From contig WTBR01000172.1 of NCBI GenBank assembly GCA_013138975.1, positions 1-33,610 on the forward strand: 33,610 nucleotides of DNA, written 5' to 3'. Origin of the DNA: Bacteroidales bacterium (GTDB lineage Bacteria; Bacteroidota; Bacteroidia; Bacteroidales; UBA12077). Positions 1 through 8,170 of the stretch are shown here, piece by piece (the first letter of the stretch is position 1; each line of letters opens with the position of its first letter). A program made the translations under genes and the position numbers. Below the pieces are notes generated by a model, which was not told where the DNA came from, searched no databases, and worked only from the letters and a program-made list of their open reading frames with translations.

Positions 1-104
1 GAAATAATTCCCTCACTATACAAGATAAACTTCGGTTCAATGAATCACCAAAAGTTTTCTTTCTGCTAATACAAAATTATTGAAAATAACTTGGATTTTA
101 ACAC

Positions 105-266
105 AATTCAATTAAATTTCAAAATGACCTATAAATAATTTGAATCATTTTTTGCTTAGATGATTCAAAAAATCTAAGCATAGCCGTAGTTACGATTTTA
201 TTTTTGAAGAAATATAAGCGAAAAAGAAACGAATTATATAGGTGATTTTGGTGTTTAATAGGTATT
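105..266 (+). repeat. MITE-like dispersed repeat, copy 1
   Basis: This roughly 160-bp block is the reverse complement of 15628-15789, with most positions conserved. The copy at 15628 has clear imperfect terminal inverted repeats beginning ATACCAA and running to GAGCTATA. Here the left end is eroded and the right end reads GTTTAATAGGTAT. No protein is encoded, so it is probably a non-autonomous element. The rest of 1-316 shows nothing I can name. Confidence 0.75.
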
Positions 267-316
267 ACCATTGCATTTTGCAAATAATGCATCCTTTACT
301 TACAAATTGATAAATT

Positions 317-973
317 ATGATTAAAAAAATATTATTTCTTTCATTTCTTTCTTTTAATCTGATTGCTAATGCACAGAATGATTTAAAGGGATTAGGAATT
401 GGATTTGATTTTTCATTTCATAAAGAGAATAGATTGAACAGTTATACTTATCCTCCATTTGAAGTAAAAAGTACAACTCATTTTAATTATATGCCAAGCA
501 TAACATATGCGTTTAATAATAATTCATTCACAGGACTTATTTTTGGATTTGGACAAGGGGAAAGTAATTCATTTAACGATATACATGATCAACAAGAATA
601 CTTTTTAAGTAATTCGACTAGTATAGGTTTATTTTATAAAAGAAACTTATTTAAGTTACATAATTTTCGAGCTTATACACAACCGTTAATAGCAATATTT
701 ATAGCTAATCAGATGACCTCAATACAAAATGATAATGGTCAAACTGGAGAATTTATAACAGGTATACAGGTCATTAGCTCTCTTGATTTCAATCTTAGAA
801 TTGGAATTGATTATCAGATAATTACTGATTTAAGCATAGGTATTTTTTTATCAAATGATATAATTTCAAAAGAGAAGATTGAAGTGGAAACTTTATTTTT
901 AGAATCATCAAATGATTGGATTTGGTTTAGAAATTATATAGTTCTTGGAATAGGTTTACACTATCAATTTTAG
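317..973 (+). CDS. Small secreted protein, probable outer-membrane beta-barrel
   Basis: The 218-residue product begins with a clear signal peptide (MIKKILFLSFLSFNLIANAQ), with likely cleavage after ANA. The mature part is rich in alternating hydrophobic and polar stretches, glycines and aromatics, and it ends in an aromatic residue (HYQF), which is typical of outer-membrane beta-barrels. I do not recognise a specific family. The ATG has no strong Shine-Dalgarno sequence, as is usual in Bacteroidota. It stands alone: a MITE-like repeat lies upstream and a broken LRR gene downstream. It could also be a periplasmic protein. The barrel call is inferred from sequence pattern only. Confidence 0.6.
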   Translation: MIKKILFLSFLSFNLIANAQNDLKGLGIGFDFSFHKENRLNSYTYPPFEVKSTTHFNYMPSITYAFNNNSFTGLIFGFGQGESNSFNDIHDQQEYFLSNSTSIGLFYKRNLFKLHNFRAYTQPLIAIFIANQMTSIQNDNGQTGEFITGIQVISSLDFNLRIGIDYQIITDLSIGIFLSNDIISKEKIEVETLFLESSNDWIWFRNYIVLGIGLHYQF

Positions 974-1266
974 GATTGTATTTTATCAAAATCAAATCGA
1001 CAATTTAATAATGAAAAGTATTATGGCAATATGCAGAATTATTGAGTAAGAAATTTTAAATATTAGGAGAGTGATTTTTGTCATTGCAATGTGCATTAAC
1101 CTTAATATGAGATGTTTTAGTAGGAGAGTTCGTAAATAATCATTTTGTATTAATGGTTTGATAATTTTCGTAAGTTGGAAATAGTGTACAAGTCTGACAG
1201 TTTTAGTAAATTATATTCGAAAGGCCGATAAAGTATTTTTACTTTACCTGCAGCTATTAACAAATA
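974..1266. other. Intergenic stretch without a recognisable gene
   Basis: No supported coding frame is seen here. A short perfect inverted repeat (TAAAGTA, TTT loop, TACTTTA) lies near 1229-1245, just before the LRR gene. It might be a weak hairpin. Confidence 0.4.
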
Positions 1267-1632
1267 ATGTATTTAGAAGATATTGAAGACTTTGGATTGT
1301 CGCCTTCAGATATAACTGATTTAGATAGAATTCAAAAATGTTTGCATGTCAAAACGATGGATTTATCAGAAAATGGAATTATTGAAATAGAATTACTTGA
1401 AAATTTATCTTATTTAGAAGAATTAAACCTTTCTGATAATAATATTAAGAATATTGATTCGATTAGTTATTTAATTAACCTAAAAAAACTACATTTTTCA
1501 AATAATGATATAACAGATATTTCTTCAATATTAGAACTTAAAACGCTGGATTATGTTGATCTGTAAGGGAATATAATAACATCTGAACAAGTTGAAGAAT
1601 TAATTAATTTAGGACTTACTGTTGATATTTGA
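1267..1632 (+). pseudogene. Leucine-rich-repeat protein, interrupted by a stop codon
   Basis: The frame opens at ATG 1267 and encodes about three leucine-rich repeats of the LxxLxxLxLSxNxI type, for example LEELNLSDNNIKNIDSI and LKKLHFSNNDITDISSI. It stops at TAA 1564-1566 in the middle of a repeat, after LDYVDL. The same frame carries on with GNIITSEQVEELINLGLTVDI and ends at TGA 1630-1632, a natural LRR cap. A single change such as AAA to TAA would explain this. LRR proteins usually bind other proteins. The intact form would be about 121 residues, short for the family, so the N-terminal part may also be lost. A sequencing error is the alternative explanation. Confidence 0.7.
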
Positions 1633-1730
1633 CTTTTTTAGAATTGCACTTAATTTTTTTTCAAAGCAATGTATCTTGATGAGATTGGGAGAAATTAAAG
1701 TTTATTACTTCACTATTCTTATAGAAGTTC

Positions 1731-1849
1731 TTGCGAAAGCATTTTGCAAAATCCATTATTTAATTTTCAAGTTATATCCAAACATGCCTTAAAAAGCTTA
1801 TGAATGACTAAAATTTGATCTAAATTTAGACACTCAAGCAGTTTTTTGT
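1731..1849 (+). repeat. Dispersed intergenic repeat, copy A
   Basis: About 118 bp matches copy B at 2514-2632 with scattered differences, and the second half matches copy C at 22395-22447. Shared landmarks are ATTTTGCAAAATCC, AAGTTATAT, CAAACATG and CTAAAATTTGAT. It fills much of the 343-bp gap between the LRR pseudogene and the hemerythrin gene. No coding potential was seen. Confidence 0.75.
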
Positions 1850-1975
1850 TAAATAAGCCTTAGGGGTAAACTGAAGACATAACTTTGAATTCGAGGCAGA
1901 AATAAAAAATGAAATGAAAGAATAGTTAAGAATTGAATTTAATAAAATAGAATTAATATTTATAAAATTTTGAAA

Positions 1976-2386
1976 ATGAGTAAATTAGTAAATGAACTTA
2001 AACAGGAACATCATGCAATTACAGATATTCTTCTTGAATTACAAAAAATAGGTGCTTCGACAACTAAAGGTATGGAGTTGTTAATGCAATCTAAAACTTC
2101 ATTATTAGCACATTTAACAAAAGAAGATAAACAATTATATCCCTATTTACACGAAAAAGCGAAGTCTGATTTATCATTAAGAAAAACACTTGATACTTTT
2201 GGGGCAGAAATGGAAAAAATAACTGAATTTGTATTTGATTTTTATCAAAAATACTTTGATAGTGTCAATATAAATAAAACTGAATTTGTAAAAGATATAT
2301 CAAAATTTATTGTTACTCTAAAAAGTAGAATAATGAGAGAAGAAGTTGCTATTTATAAAGCATATGAGAAACTTAAATTAGACTAA
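1976..2386 (+). CDS. Hemerythrin-like HHE domain protein
   Basis: A 136-residue helical protein. An in-frame TTG two codons upstream is possible, but ATG 1976 is the more natural start (MSKLVNELKQEHHAI). Candidate metal ligands fit a hemerythrin-type four-helix bundle: H12/H13 in the first helix, H46 and E50 in the AHLTKED motif, H59, and a glutamate in the last helix (MREEVAIY). Family members bind a di-iron centre and sense or bind oxygen or NO. There is no signal peptide, so it is cytoplasmic. It is a single-gene unit flanked by copies A and B of a dispersed repeat, which suggests it sits in a recombining region. The family call is good. The physiological role is unknown. Confidence 0.72.
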   Translation: MSKLVNELKQEHHAITDILLELQKIGASTTKGMELLMQSKTSLLAHLTKEDKQLYPYLHEKAKSDLSLRKTLDTFGAEMEKITEFVFDFYQKYFDSVNINKTEFVKDISKFIVTLKSRIMREEVAIYKAYEKLKLD

Positions 2387-2513
2387 TATTTAATTTACGA
2401 CTATTTTATTTTAAGGTTAAAATAATCTTAAATGAGCTAACAAGGCTTATTTTATGCTTCCTAATACTTCTTATGTTTTTTTGATTTATTATGCTCATTT
2501 TAAATCCAAATGC

Positions 2514-2632
2514 TACTCGAAAATATTTTGCAAAATCCTTGATTTAGATTTTAAGTTATATTCAAACATGCTTTAAAAACTTAAGCATTCCTAAAATTTG
2601 ATGTAAATTTAAACACTAAAGCAGTTTTTAGA
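2514..2632 (+). repeat. Dispersed intergenic repeat, copy B
   Basis: This is a second copy of the block at 1731-1849 in the same orientation. It lies between the hemerythrin and hydrolase genes, so the hemerythrin gene is bracketed by direct repeats. Confidence 0.75.
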
Positions 2633-2668
2633 CAAACTGCCATTAACGATAATTTCTATTTTGGCAAT

Positions 2669-3523
2669 ATGATGAATATTAAGGTAATAACATTGTTAGT
2701 TTGTACTATTCTTTTTAATAGTGCTTGTACGAATGAAGCTGATAAAGTTGAAATTAAAGAAGAAAAGGTCAGTATTGGTGACTATTCGATAAATTATAAG
2801 AACTCCGGGAAAGGAGAGCATATCATTATTTTTGAATCAGGTCTTGGAATGAGCAGTGAAACCTGGACTGAAATTCAAGCAAAATTGTCTGAAAATTATC
2901 GCGTAATTTCATATGATAGGTCTGGATATGGAAAATCTGAAAATTCAAAATCTGTAAGGTCAATTGATAACATTGTAAACGATTTGAAATTACTTTTAGA
3001 TAAAATAGATACTCCAGCACCTTATATTCTTGTTGGGCACTCGTTAGGTGGATATGTAATCAGAAATTTTGCTAAATTGTATCCTGAAAAAGTATCTGGT
3101 ATGGTAATGATTGATTCGTACCACGAGAATTTATTTAAAATGCTTCGGGATTCTATGCCTGAAAGTGAATGGAATAAATATCTTGGAACAGAATACAAGA
3201 ATAATGACACTTTAAGCGGGGTTGAAAGTGAAAGAGTAGAATTTATGAAAACGGTTTTATCTAATGAAGAATTTAAAATTCCTAATCATATTCCAGTTCA
3301 TGTTTTAACATCTTTGGAACCTTCACAAGACACAAGTAGGTTTGTTAATGTAATTATGGATTTACATGAAAAGTTAAGTTTGTCTTTTGTAACTGAAAAT
3401 GACAATGTGAATCAAACAATAACTAAAAGTTCTGGACATTTTATTTATCTAAAAGAATCAGAACTGGTGATTAGTGCGATTGATAATGTTATAAAAAGAA
3501 TAGAAAATAAAAACAACCGCTAA
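2669..3523 (+). CDS. Alpha/beta hydrolase, probable lipoprotein
   Basis: A 284-residue alpha/beta-hydrolase-fold protein. The nucleophile elbow VGHSLGG places the catalytic serine at S125. The oxyanion-region segment is FESGLG (55-60). The acid is probably the aspartate in MVMIDSYH, and the catalytic histidine lies in SGHFIYL near the C-terminus. The N-terminus is hydrophobic and ends in NSAC, so C20 may be lipidated, though the lipobox is weak. Two adjacent ATGs (2669 and 2672) are equally good starts. The family includes esterases, lipases and peptidases, and the substrate cannot be read from the sequence. It is probably anchored to the periplasmic face of a membrane. A RAYT transposase gene follows within 70 bp in the same direction but is unrelated. 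Confidence 0.8.
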   Translation: MMNIKVITLLVCTILFNSACTNEADKVEIKEEKVSIGDYSINYKNSGKGEHIIIFESGLGMSSETWTEIQAKLSENYRVISYDRSGYGKSENSKSVRSIDNIVNDLKLLLDKIDTPAPYILVGHSLGGYVIRNFAKLYPEKVSGMVMIDSYHENLFKMLRDSMPESEWNKYLGTEYKNNDTLSGVESERVEFMKTVLSNEEFKIPNHIPVHVLTSLEPSQDTSRFVNVIMDLHEKLSLSFVTENDNVNQTITKSSGHFIYLKESELVISAIDNVIKRIENKNNR

Positions 3524-3590
3524 CACTTAAGCATCGTTTTCGGAAATCATTAAAGATTTAGAAAATAAATTATATAAAATAGTAGCTAAA

Positions 3591-4061
3591 ATGGGTGTTG
3601 GAACATTTTCACAAATCTATATTCAATTGGTTTTTGCTGTAAAAGGAAGAACTAGCTTGATAAGCCCGCAGTGGGAAGAAGAACTATTCAAGTATATTAC
3701 AGGAATAGTGCAAAACAAGGGTCAAAAAATGTTGGCGATTAATGGTATGCCAAATCACATTCATTTTTTTATAGGAATGAAACCTTCTTGTTGTTTATCT
3801 GATTTGGTAAGAGAGGTTAAAAAATCTTCGAATACTTTTATAAAGGAAAAGAAATTCACAAAATATAAATTTGAATGGCAAGAAGGATATGGTGCTTTTT
3901 CATATTCACATTCTGCATTAGATAATGTTATTTCTTATATTAATAATCAGAAAGAGCATCATCGAAAGAAATCTTTTAAAGAAGAATACGTCGATTTCTT
4001 AAACAAATTCAAAATTGAATTTAAAGATGAATATTTATTTGAATGGATTGATGATGAATAA
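3591..4061 (+). CDS. REP-associated tyrosine transposase (RAYT / IS200-type TnpA), copy 1
   Basis: A 156-residue protein with the HUH signature H56-I57-H58 in MPNHIHFFI and a likely catalytic tyrosine Y116 in SYINNQKEHH, the two active-site parts of Y1 transposases. Such enzymes cleave and rejoin single-stranded DNA at palindromes. It is 148/156 identical to the copy at 22936-23406; the eight differences are Q27R, A49V, R74K, T82I, Y92N, N118H, F144Y and D146N. The length is full for the group and there is no frameshift. Three palindromes follow directly, the usual RAYT arrangement. Both copies look intact, so activity is possible. The exact split between RAYT and classical IS200 would need a family search. 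Confidence 0.87.
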   Translation: MGVGTFSQIYIQLVFAVKGRTSLISPQWEEELFKYITGIVQNKGQKMLAINGMPNHIHFFIGMKPSCCLSDLVREVKKSSNTFIKEKKFTKYKFEWQEGYGAFSYSHSALDNVISYINNQKEHHRKKSFKEEYVDFLNKFKIEFKDEYLFEWIDDE

Positions 4062-4063
4062 AA

Positions 4064-4186
4064 AATGTTTATAAAGAATCCGACGGATTCAAATGTTTAT
4101 AGCATGGTGTTTATATTAGATACGACCCCATTGGGGTCGAACCAAAAACGAATGTAGTTATTATAAACATTCAATCCCTTCGGGAT
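4064..4186 (+). repeat. REP-like palindrome triplet after RAYT copy 1
   Basis: Three short palindromes lie in a row. GAATCCGACGGATTC is at 4076-4090, CGACCCCATTGGGGTCG at 4123-4139, and the stem-loop ATCCC-TTC-GGGAT at 4174-4186. An outer inverted pair, AATGTTTATA (4064-4073) and TATAAACATT (4162-4171), encloses the first two. The same set recurs after the other two RAYT copies. They are the likely recognition structures of the transposase and may also act as a hairpin terminator. Confidence 0.8.
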
Positions 4187-4209
4187 AAACAAAAATAATT
4201 AAAAGGTAT

Positions 4210-4486
4210 ATGGCAAACCCAAAAGGAACAATAGACAGTGCTCGTAAAATAATGTGGCAAGATACAGGCTTAAATGGAGATGCACAGTGCATAGAACAGT
4301 TGGGATGGATGCTTTTTTTCAAAATATCTTCAGATAAAAACAAGGAACTTGGGATACTTGATGATAATTATAATAGCCCGATCTCTGATGAACCGCATTG
4401 GGATGCTTGGGCAAGAAATGACGATGGAATAACAGCTTCTGAACTACAAGAATTATAGTTCTCTGCCATACCTTTGGAAAAAATAA
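4210..4486 (+). pseudogene. hsdM: hsdM fragment (type I restriction-modification, methylase subunit, N-terminus only)
   Basis: ATG 4210 opens a frame whose 82 residues read like the helical N-terminus of HsdM: ARKIMWQDTGLNGDAQ, IEQLGWMLFFKI, LDDNYNSPI and DDGITASELQEL are all family hallmarks. It stops at TAG 4456, but a +1 shift near 4450 continues with LPYLWKK, matching the usual NNxLFPYLK segment, before TAA 4484-4486. The SAM-binding and NPPF catalytic region is missing, and no hsdS or hsdR is nearby. It is therefore a relic of a type I R-M operon. Two shorter copies of the same start lie after the other RAYT units. It sits about 100 bp before the TIR-NLR gene. Confidence 0.75.
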
Positions 4487-4547
4487 ATTGAGATTTTCTG
4501 TCAATGATTTAAAAAAAGAGTATAAAACGATAAAGTAGCTATTAATC

Positions 4548-4565
4548 GGTCAATTAAAATTGACC
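4548..4565. promoter_or_regulatory. Palindrome upstream of the TIR-NLR gene
   Basis: GGTCAATTAAAATTGACC is an 18-bp palindrome apart from its centre, with two 8-bp arms. It ends 18 bp before ATG 4584. The position suits an operator or a leader hairpin controlling the defence gene. No promoter consensus was recognised with confidence. The regulatory role is inferred from symmetry and position. Confidence 0.4.
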
Positions 4566-4583
4566 TTGTTTGGAATTTAGAAA

Positions 4584-7500
4584 ATGAAAAAACCACCTAT
4601 TCACATATCTTACTCCTGGGGTAATGAAATAAATTCTGAAGAAACTATTGCAGTAGAATCAATTTGTAAAGCACTTACAGAAAGAGGTTTTGAATACAAA
4701 AGAGACATAAACGAATTAAAATACCTGGATAATATACGCGATTTAATTTATACAATTGGGAATGGAGGTTATGTTATAGTAATAGTAGGCGAACAATACC
4801 TTAATTCTGAAAATTGTTTGCTTGAAGCATCTTACATGATGCTGAAAAATGAATCCAATTTAAATAAAAATATATTCCCCATAATATTATCGGACTTACA
4901 TGGGATTTTTAATAGAGTTCCAAGATCAGAATTTATTGAAAATCTAGAAATTCGTTGGCGGGCAGATGAATCAAAAATGACCGAAATACTATCAAAGATT
5001 AAACTTCAATATGGATTATATCCCATGAGAAAAGACCTTGAGGATATTGTTCAAATATTAAATTATATCGGAACATTTATAAATTTTATAGGTGCTAATT
5101 TACAAAGAAATTTTAAAGAACATTTAGAAGAAAATTTCGATTCTTTATTCAAAAAGTTAAATGCCGAAATCAAGAAAGACTGCAAAGAAAACTTCCCCAA
5201 TTCAAAATCTTTTTATAAAAGATATACAAATAAATACATCGGAAGAAAAGATTCAATTGACAAGGTAGTAAATTTCTTAAATAACGAAAACGAACATTTT
5301 TTTCTTTTATGTGGTGTTGGAGGGATGGGGAAATCCCATTTGTTAGACATATGCTTGTCAGAGATTGAAACTTACAATATTATCTATAAAGAATGCACAA
5401 AAAACTTCCATCTAAAAGAACTATTTAAATTATGTGAGCTCGATTATTCAAATGAGAATTCATTGGAAGAACTGCACACATTGTTTTTAGATACAATTTG
5501 CATTGAAAACTTATGCATTGTATTAGATGATTTTTATGAAATAATAGATGTAGAAGTTAAAAGCTTACTACCAAAATTAATTAGTCTGCCTGCCGGTAAA
5601 ATTCTTTTAGTATCACGAGCAAGACCTAAAGAACTGGAAAATATAGGTCAGTTTTATAATTCTTATTTTTTGCCACCATTAGATAAAAGAGAATTTAAGG
5701 AACAATTAATTAATTTTATTAAGGATAAAAATTATTCAGAAATAAGCGATTCTGAATTCGAATTAATCTTCGAAAAAGCGAATGGTTACCCTTTAGGAGG
5801 ACAACTTATTTTAAACATAATGGACTCGGGAGAACAGCTTGAAGATATTTTAAAAGACCTGAAAAAGTTTGATGCAGAAATAGACCCGGAAGGCAAGTTT
5901 TTTAGTGGCAGATTACTTGATAATATATTTAACAAAGGAGATGCTACAGAAATACAGCTACTTACTGAGTTTTCTGCATTTTTTGAAGCCGTTGAAAAAA
6001 GAGCGATCAGGCAACTGCCGGGCTTTAATCAAAGTGCATTTTTATCGCTATTAAACAGAAGGAATTTTATTTGGAAAGTTGATAAAAATAGATTTGGAAT
6101 GCACGCAATGAAAAAAGATTTTGCGTATGGCAAATTAAACAATAAAGATTTTATACATAAAGTAATAACAGATTATTATATACAAGAATTAAATAAAAAC
6201 AATACAATTAAAGCTGATATATTAAACTCAATAATTCACCATTTGAAAGTATGTGAGATTTCTGAATTTAATAGTTTCCGAAAAAAATTAGAGCAAAAAT
6301 TTAATATAAAAAATATAAAATCATTAATAAGAGAAGATGTAAATAAAACTATTTTAAACTACCAAAACCTCATATCATTTTATCCTGAAAAAATTGAATA
6401 TTATACCGAACTAGGAAAAGCTTATCTAAAAAGAGATAATCAAGGAGACATTAATAAGGCTATTGATATCCATTTAAAAGCATTGCAAATTGATGCTTAT
6501 CATTTGCATTCTTATACCCAACTGGGAAAAGCTTATCTAAAAAGAGATAAGGATGGAGACATTGATAAGGCTATAGATAAGCATTTAAAAGCATTACAAA
6601 TTGATGCTCATCATTTACATTCTTATACTGAACTGGGAAAAGCTTATCTAAAAAGAAATAAGGATGGAGACCTTGATAAGGCTATAGATATCCATTTAAA
6701 AGCATTGCAAATTGATGCAAATGATTTACATTCTTATACCGAACTAGGAAAAGCTTATCTAAAAAGAGATAAGTCGGGAGACATTGATGAGGCAATTAAA
6801 ACATATAATGCTGGTTTAGTAATTGATAAAAACAATCTTCATATTAGAACCGAACTGGGAAAAGCTTATCTAAAAAGAGATAAGCAGGGAGACCTTGATG
6901 AGGCAATTAAAACATATAATGCTGGTTTAGTAATTGAAAAAAACAGTCTTCATATTAGAACCGAACTAGGAAAAGCGTATCTAAAAAGAAATAAGGATGG
7001 AGACATTGATGAGGCTATAGACATCCATTTAAAAGCTTTAAAAATTGATGCTAATGATTTACATACTTATACCGAACTAGGAAAAGCTTATCTGAAAAGA
7101 AATAAGGATGGAGACATTGATAAGGCTATAGATATCCATTTAAAAGCTTTAAAAATTGATGCTAATGATTTTCATTCTTATACCGAACTAGGAAAAGCGT
7201 ATCTAAAAAGAAATAAAGATGGAGACATTAATAAGGCTATAGACATTCATTTAAAAGCGTTGGAAATTGATGCAAATCATTTACATTCTTATTCCCAACT
7301 GGGAAAAGCTTATCAAAAAAGAGATAAGCCGGGAGACATTGATAAGGCTATTAGAACATATAATACCGGTTTAGTAATTGATAAAAACGATCTTCATTTT
7401 AATAAAGGCCTTTTAATAATATATTTGTTTTTCAAACCCAATAAACTTAAAGCAAAATATCATTTATCAAAAGTAAAGCTCAATAAAACAGAACTGAAAT

Positions 7501-8108
7501 ATTTCAGTAAATTTTTGGCTCAACTTAATAAGATTTACTTATTCGAGATTGAAGAGTGTAGTACATATCGTCAATTTATACGTTTCTTATTACTATATCA
7601 ATCATATGCTAACGCCATTAAGTTTCTTAATCATTTAAATAATATAGAGCCAAATATTCCAGGTACTTTACTTAAAATTGGAAAAACACTTTCTAACCAA
7701 ATGATAAGTGAACCACAAAAAGGAATTGAATACATTAAAGAGGCTATTCCTTTATTTGAAAAATTGGATATGAATGACGAAGAGATTAATTCTATTTTTA
7801 CTTTACTTAATACAATGTTAATCAACGAAATGTATAAAGATCTGGATATTGCACTTGATAAATATTTAAATAAGATAAATTATTTGTCGAAATATTATAG
7901 ATTTTCAGCAAATTGTAAATGTGAGAAAGGTGAAAATGAAAATTTAATTATAAAGGATTACGAAAAAGCAATTGATATTTATGAAAACATCGAAGAATTA
8001 AATATTTCTATTAATAGCTATATTTATTATTTGGAAATGAACGATAAAGAAAAAAACAAAGAAAAAATAAACGAACTTAAAAGAAAAATAGCAGAGAATA
8101 ATGTATAA
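4584..8108 (+). CDS. TIR / NB-ARC-like STAND ATPase / TPR protein (bacterial NLR-like, predicted anti-phage defence)
   Basis: A 1174-residue three-part protein. Residues 1 to about 150 resemble a TIR domain: box 1 is HISYSWGNE, a strand YVIVIVG follows, and NCLLEASYM places a candidate catalytic glutamate at E81. Residues about 215-520 form a STAND ATPase. The Walker A is GVGGMGKS (244-251), the Walker B LCIVLDDF (310-317), a sensor-like strand ILLVSRARP starts at 340, a GLPL-type motif is NGYPLG (400-405), and a winged-helix-like end contains MHAMKKDFA. Residues about 608-940 are nine near-identical 37-residue TPR-like repeats, and a divergent helical tail follows. In known relatives the TPR part senses an invader, the ATPase oligomerises and the TIR degrades NAD+. 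Here the function is inferred from architecture. An hsdM relic lies upstream and a beta-barrel gene 62 bp downstream. It is intact and cytoplasmic. Confidence 0.85.
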   Translation: MKKPPIHISYSWGNEINSEETIAVESICKALTERGFEYKRDINELKYLDNIRDLIYTIGNGGYVIVIVGEQYLNSENCLLEASYMMLKNESNLNKNIFPIILSDLHGIFNRVPRSEFIENLEIRWRADESKMTEILSKIKLQYGLYPMRKDLEDIVQILNYIGTFINFIGANLQRNFKEHLEENFDSLFKKLNAEIKKDCKENFPNSKSFYKRYTNKYIGRKDSIDKVVNFLNNENEHFFLLCGVGGMGKSHLLDICLSEIETYNIIYKECTKNFHLKELFKLCELDYSNENSLEELHTLFLDTICIENLCIVLDDFYEIIDVEVKSLLPKLISLPAGKILLVSRARPKELENIGQFYNSYFLPPLDKREFKEQLINFIKDKNYSEISDSEFELIFEKANGYPLGGQLILNIMDSGEQLEDILKDLKKFDAEIDPEGKFFSGRLLDNIFNKGDATEIQLLTEFSAFFEAVEKRAIRQLPGFNQSAFLSLLNRRNFIWKVDKNRFGMHAMKKDFAYGKLNNKDFIHKVITDYYIQELNKNNTIKADILNSIIHHLKVCEISEFNSFRKKLEQKFNIKNIKSLIREDVNKTILNYQNLISFYPEKIEYYTELGKAYLKRDNQGDINKAIDIHLKALQIDAYHLHSYTQLGKAYLKRDKDGDIDKAIDKHLKALQIDAHHLHSYTELGKAYLKRNKDGDLDKAIDIHLKALQIDANDLHSYTELGKAYLKRDKSGDIDEAIKTYNAGLVIDKNNLHIRTELGKAYLKRDKQGDLDEAIKTYNAGLVIEKNSLHIRTELGKAYLKRNKDGDIDEAIDIHLKALKIDANDLHTYTELGKAYLKRNKDGDIDKAIDIHLKALKIDANDFHSYTELGKAYLKRNKDGDINKAIDIHLKALEIDANHLHSYSQLGKAYQKRDKPGDIDKAIRTYNTGLVIDKNDLHFNKGLLIIYLFFKPNKLKAKYHLSKVKLNKTELKYFSKFLAQLNKIYLFEIEECSTYRQFIRFLLLYQSYANAIKFLNHLNNIEPNIPGTLLKIGKTLSNQMISEPQKGIEYIKEAIPLFEKLDMNDEEINSIFTLLNTMLINEMYKDLDIALDKYLNKINYLSKYYRFSANCKCEKGENENLIIKDYEKAIDIYENIEELNISINSYIYYLEMNDKEKNKEKINELKRKIAENNV
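6405..7403 (+). repeat. 111-bp tandem repeat array, nine units, inside the TIR-NLR gene
   Basis: Each unit encodes 37 residues beginning near YTELGKAYLKR. Two unit types alternate. Type A has HLKALQIDA in its second half and type B has YNAGLVIDKN. The order is A A A B B A A A B, which suggests duplication of a multi-unit block as well as single units. The period was checked at units 1, 2 and 9 (6405, 6516, 7293). High DNA identity points to recent expansion and to possible length variation between strains. Confidence 0.92.
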
Positions 8109-8170
8109 TAGTAATAGTGGAGTCATTATTTAAACAGAAATTTAGAAGTAATAAATTAATAATAAACAAT

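Larger units (their letters stand above)
3549..4235 (+). mobile_element. RAYT element unit 1
   Basis: Bounds come from comparing this copy with the one at 22894-23580. Shared sequence starts about 42 bp before the transposase ATG, includes the gene and three downstream palindromes, and ends inside the hsdM start. Single-stranded-DNA transposases of this group recognise imperfect palindromes flanking the gene. Confidence 0.7.

Noticed and set aside
6405..7403. Regular repeats considered as a CRISPR array
   Set aside because: Units are 111 bp, lack unique spacers and encode an in-frame TPR domain.
8117..8170. GTG start giving an 18-residue extension of the beta-barrel protein
   Set aside because: The extension precedes a complete signal peptide, and the GTG overlaps the TIR-NLR 3' region without a ribosome-binding signal.
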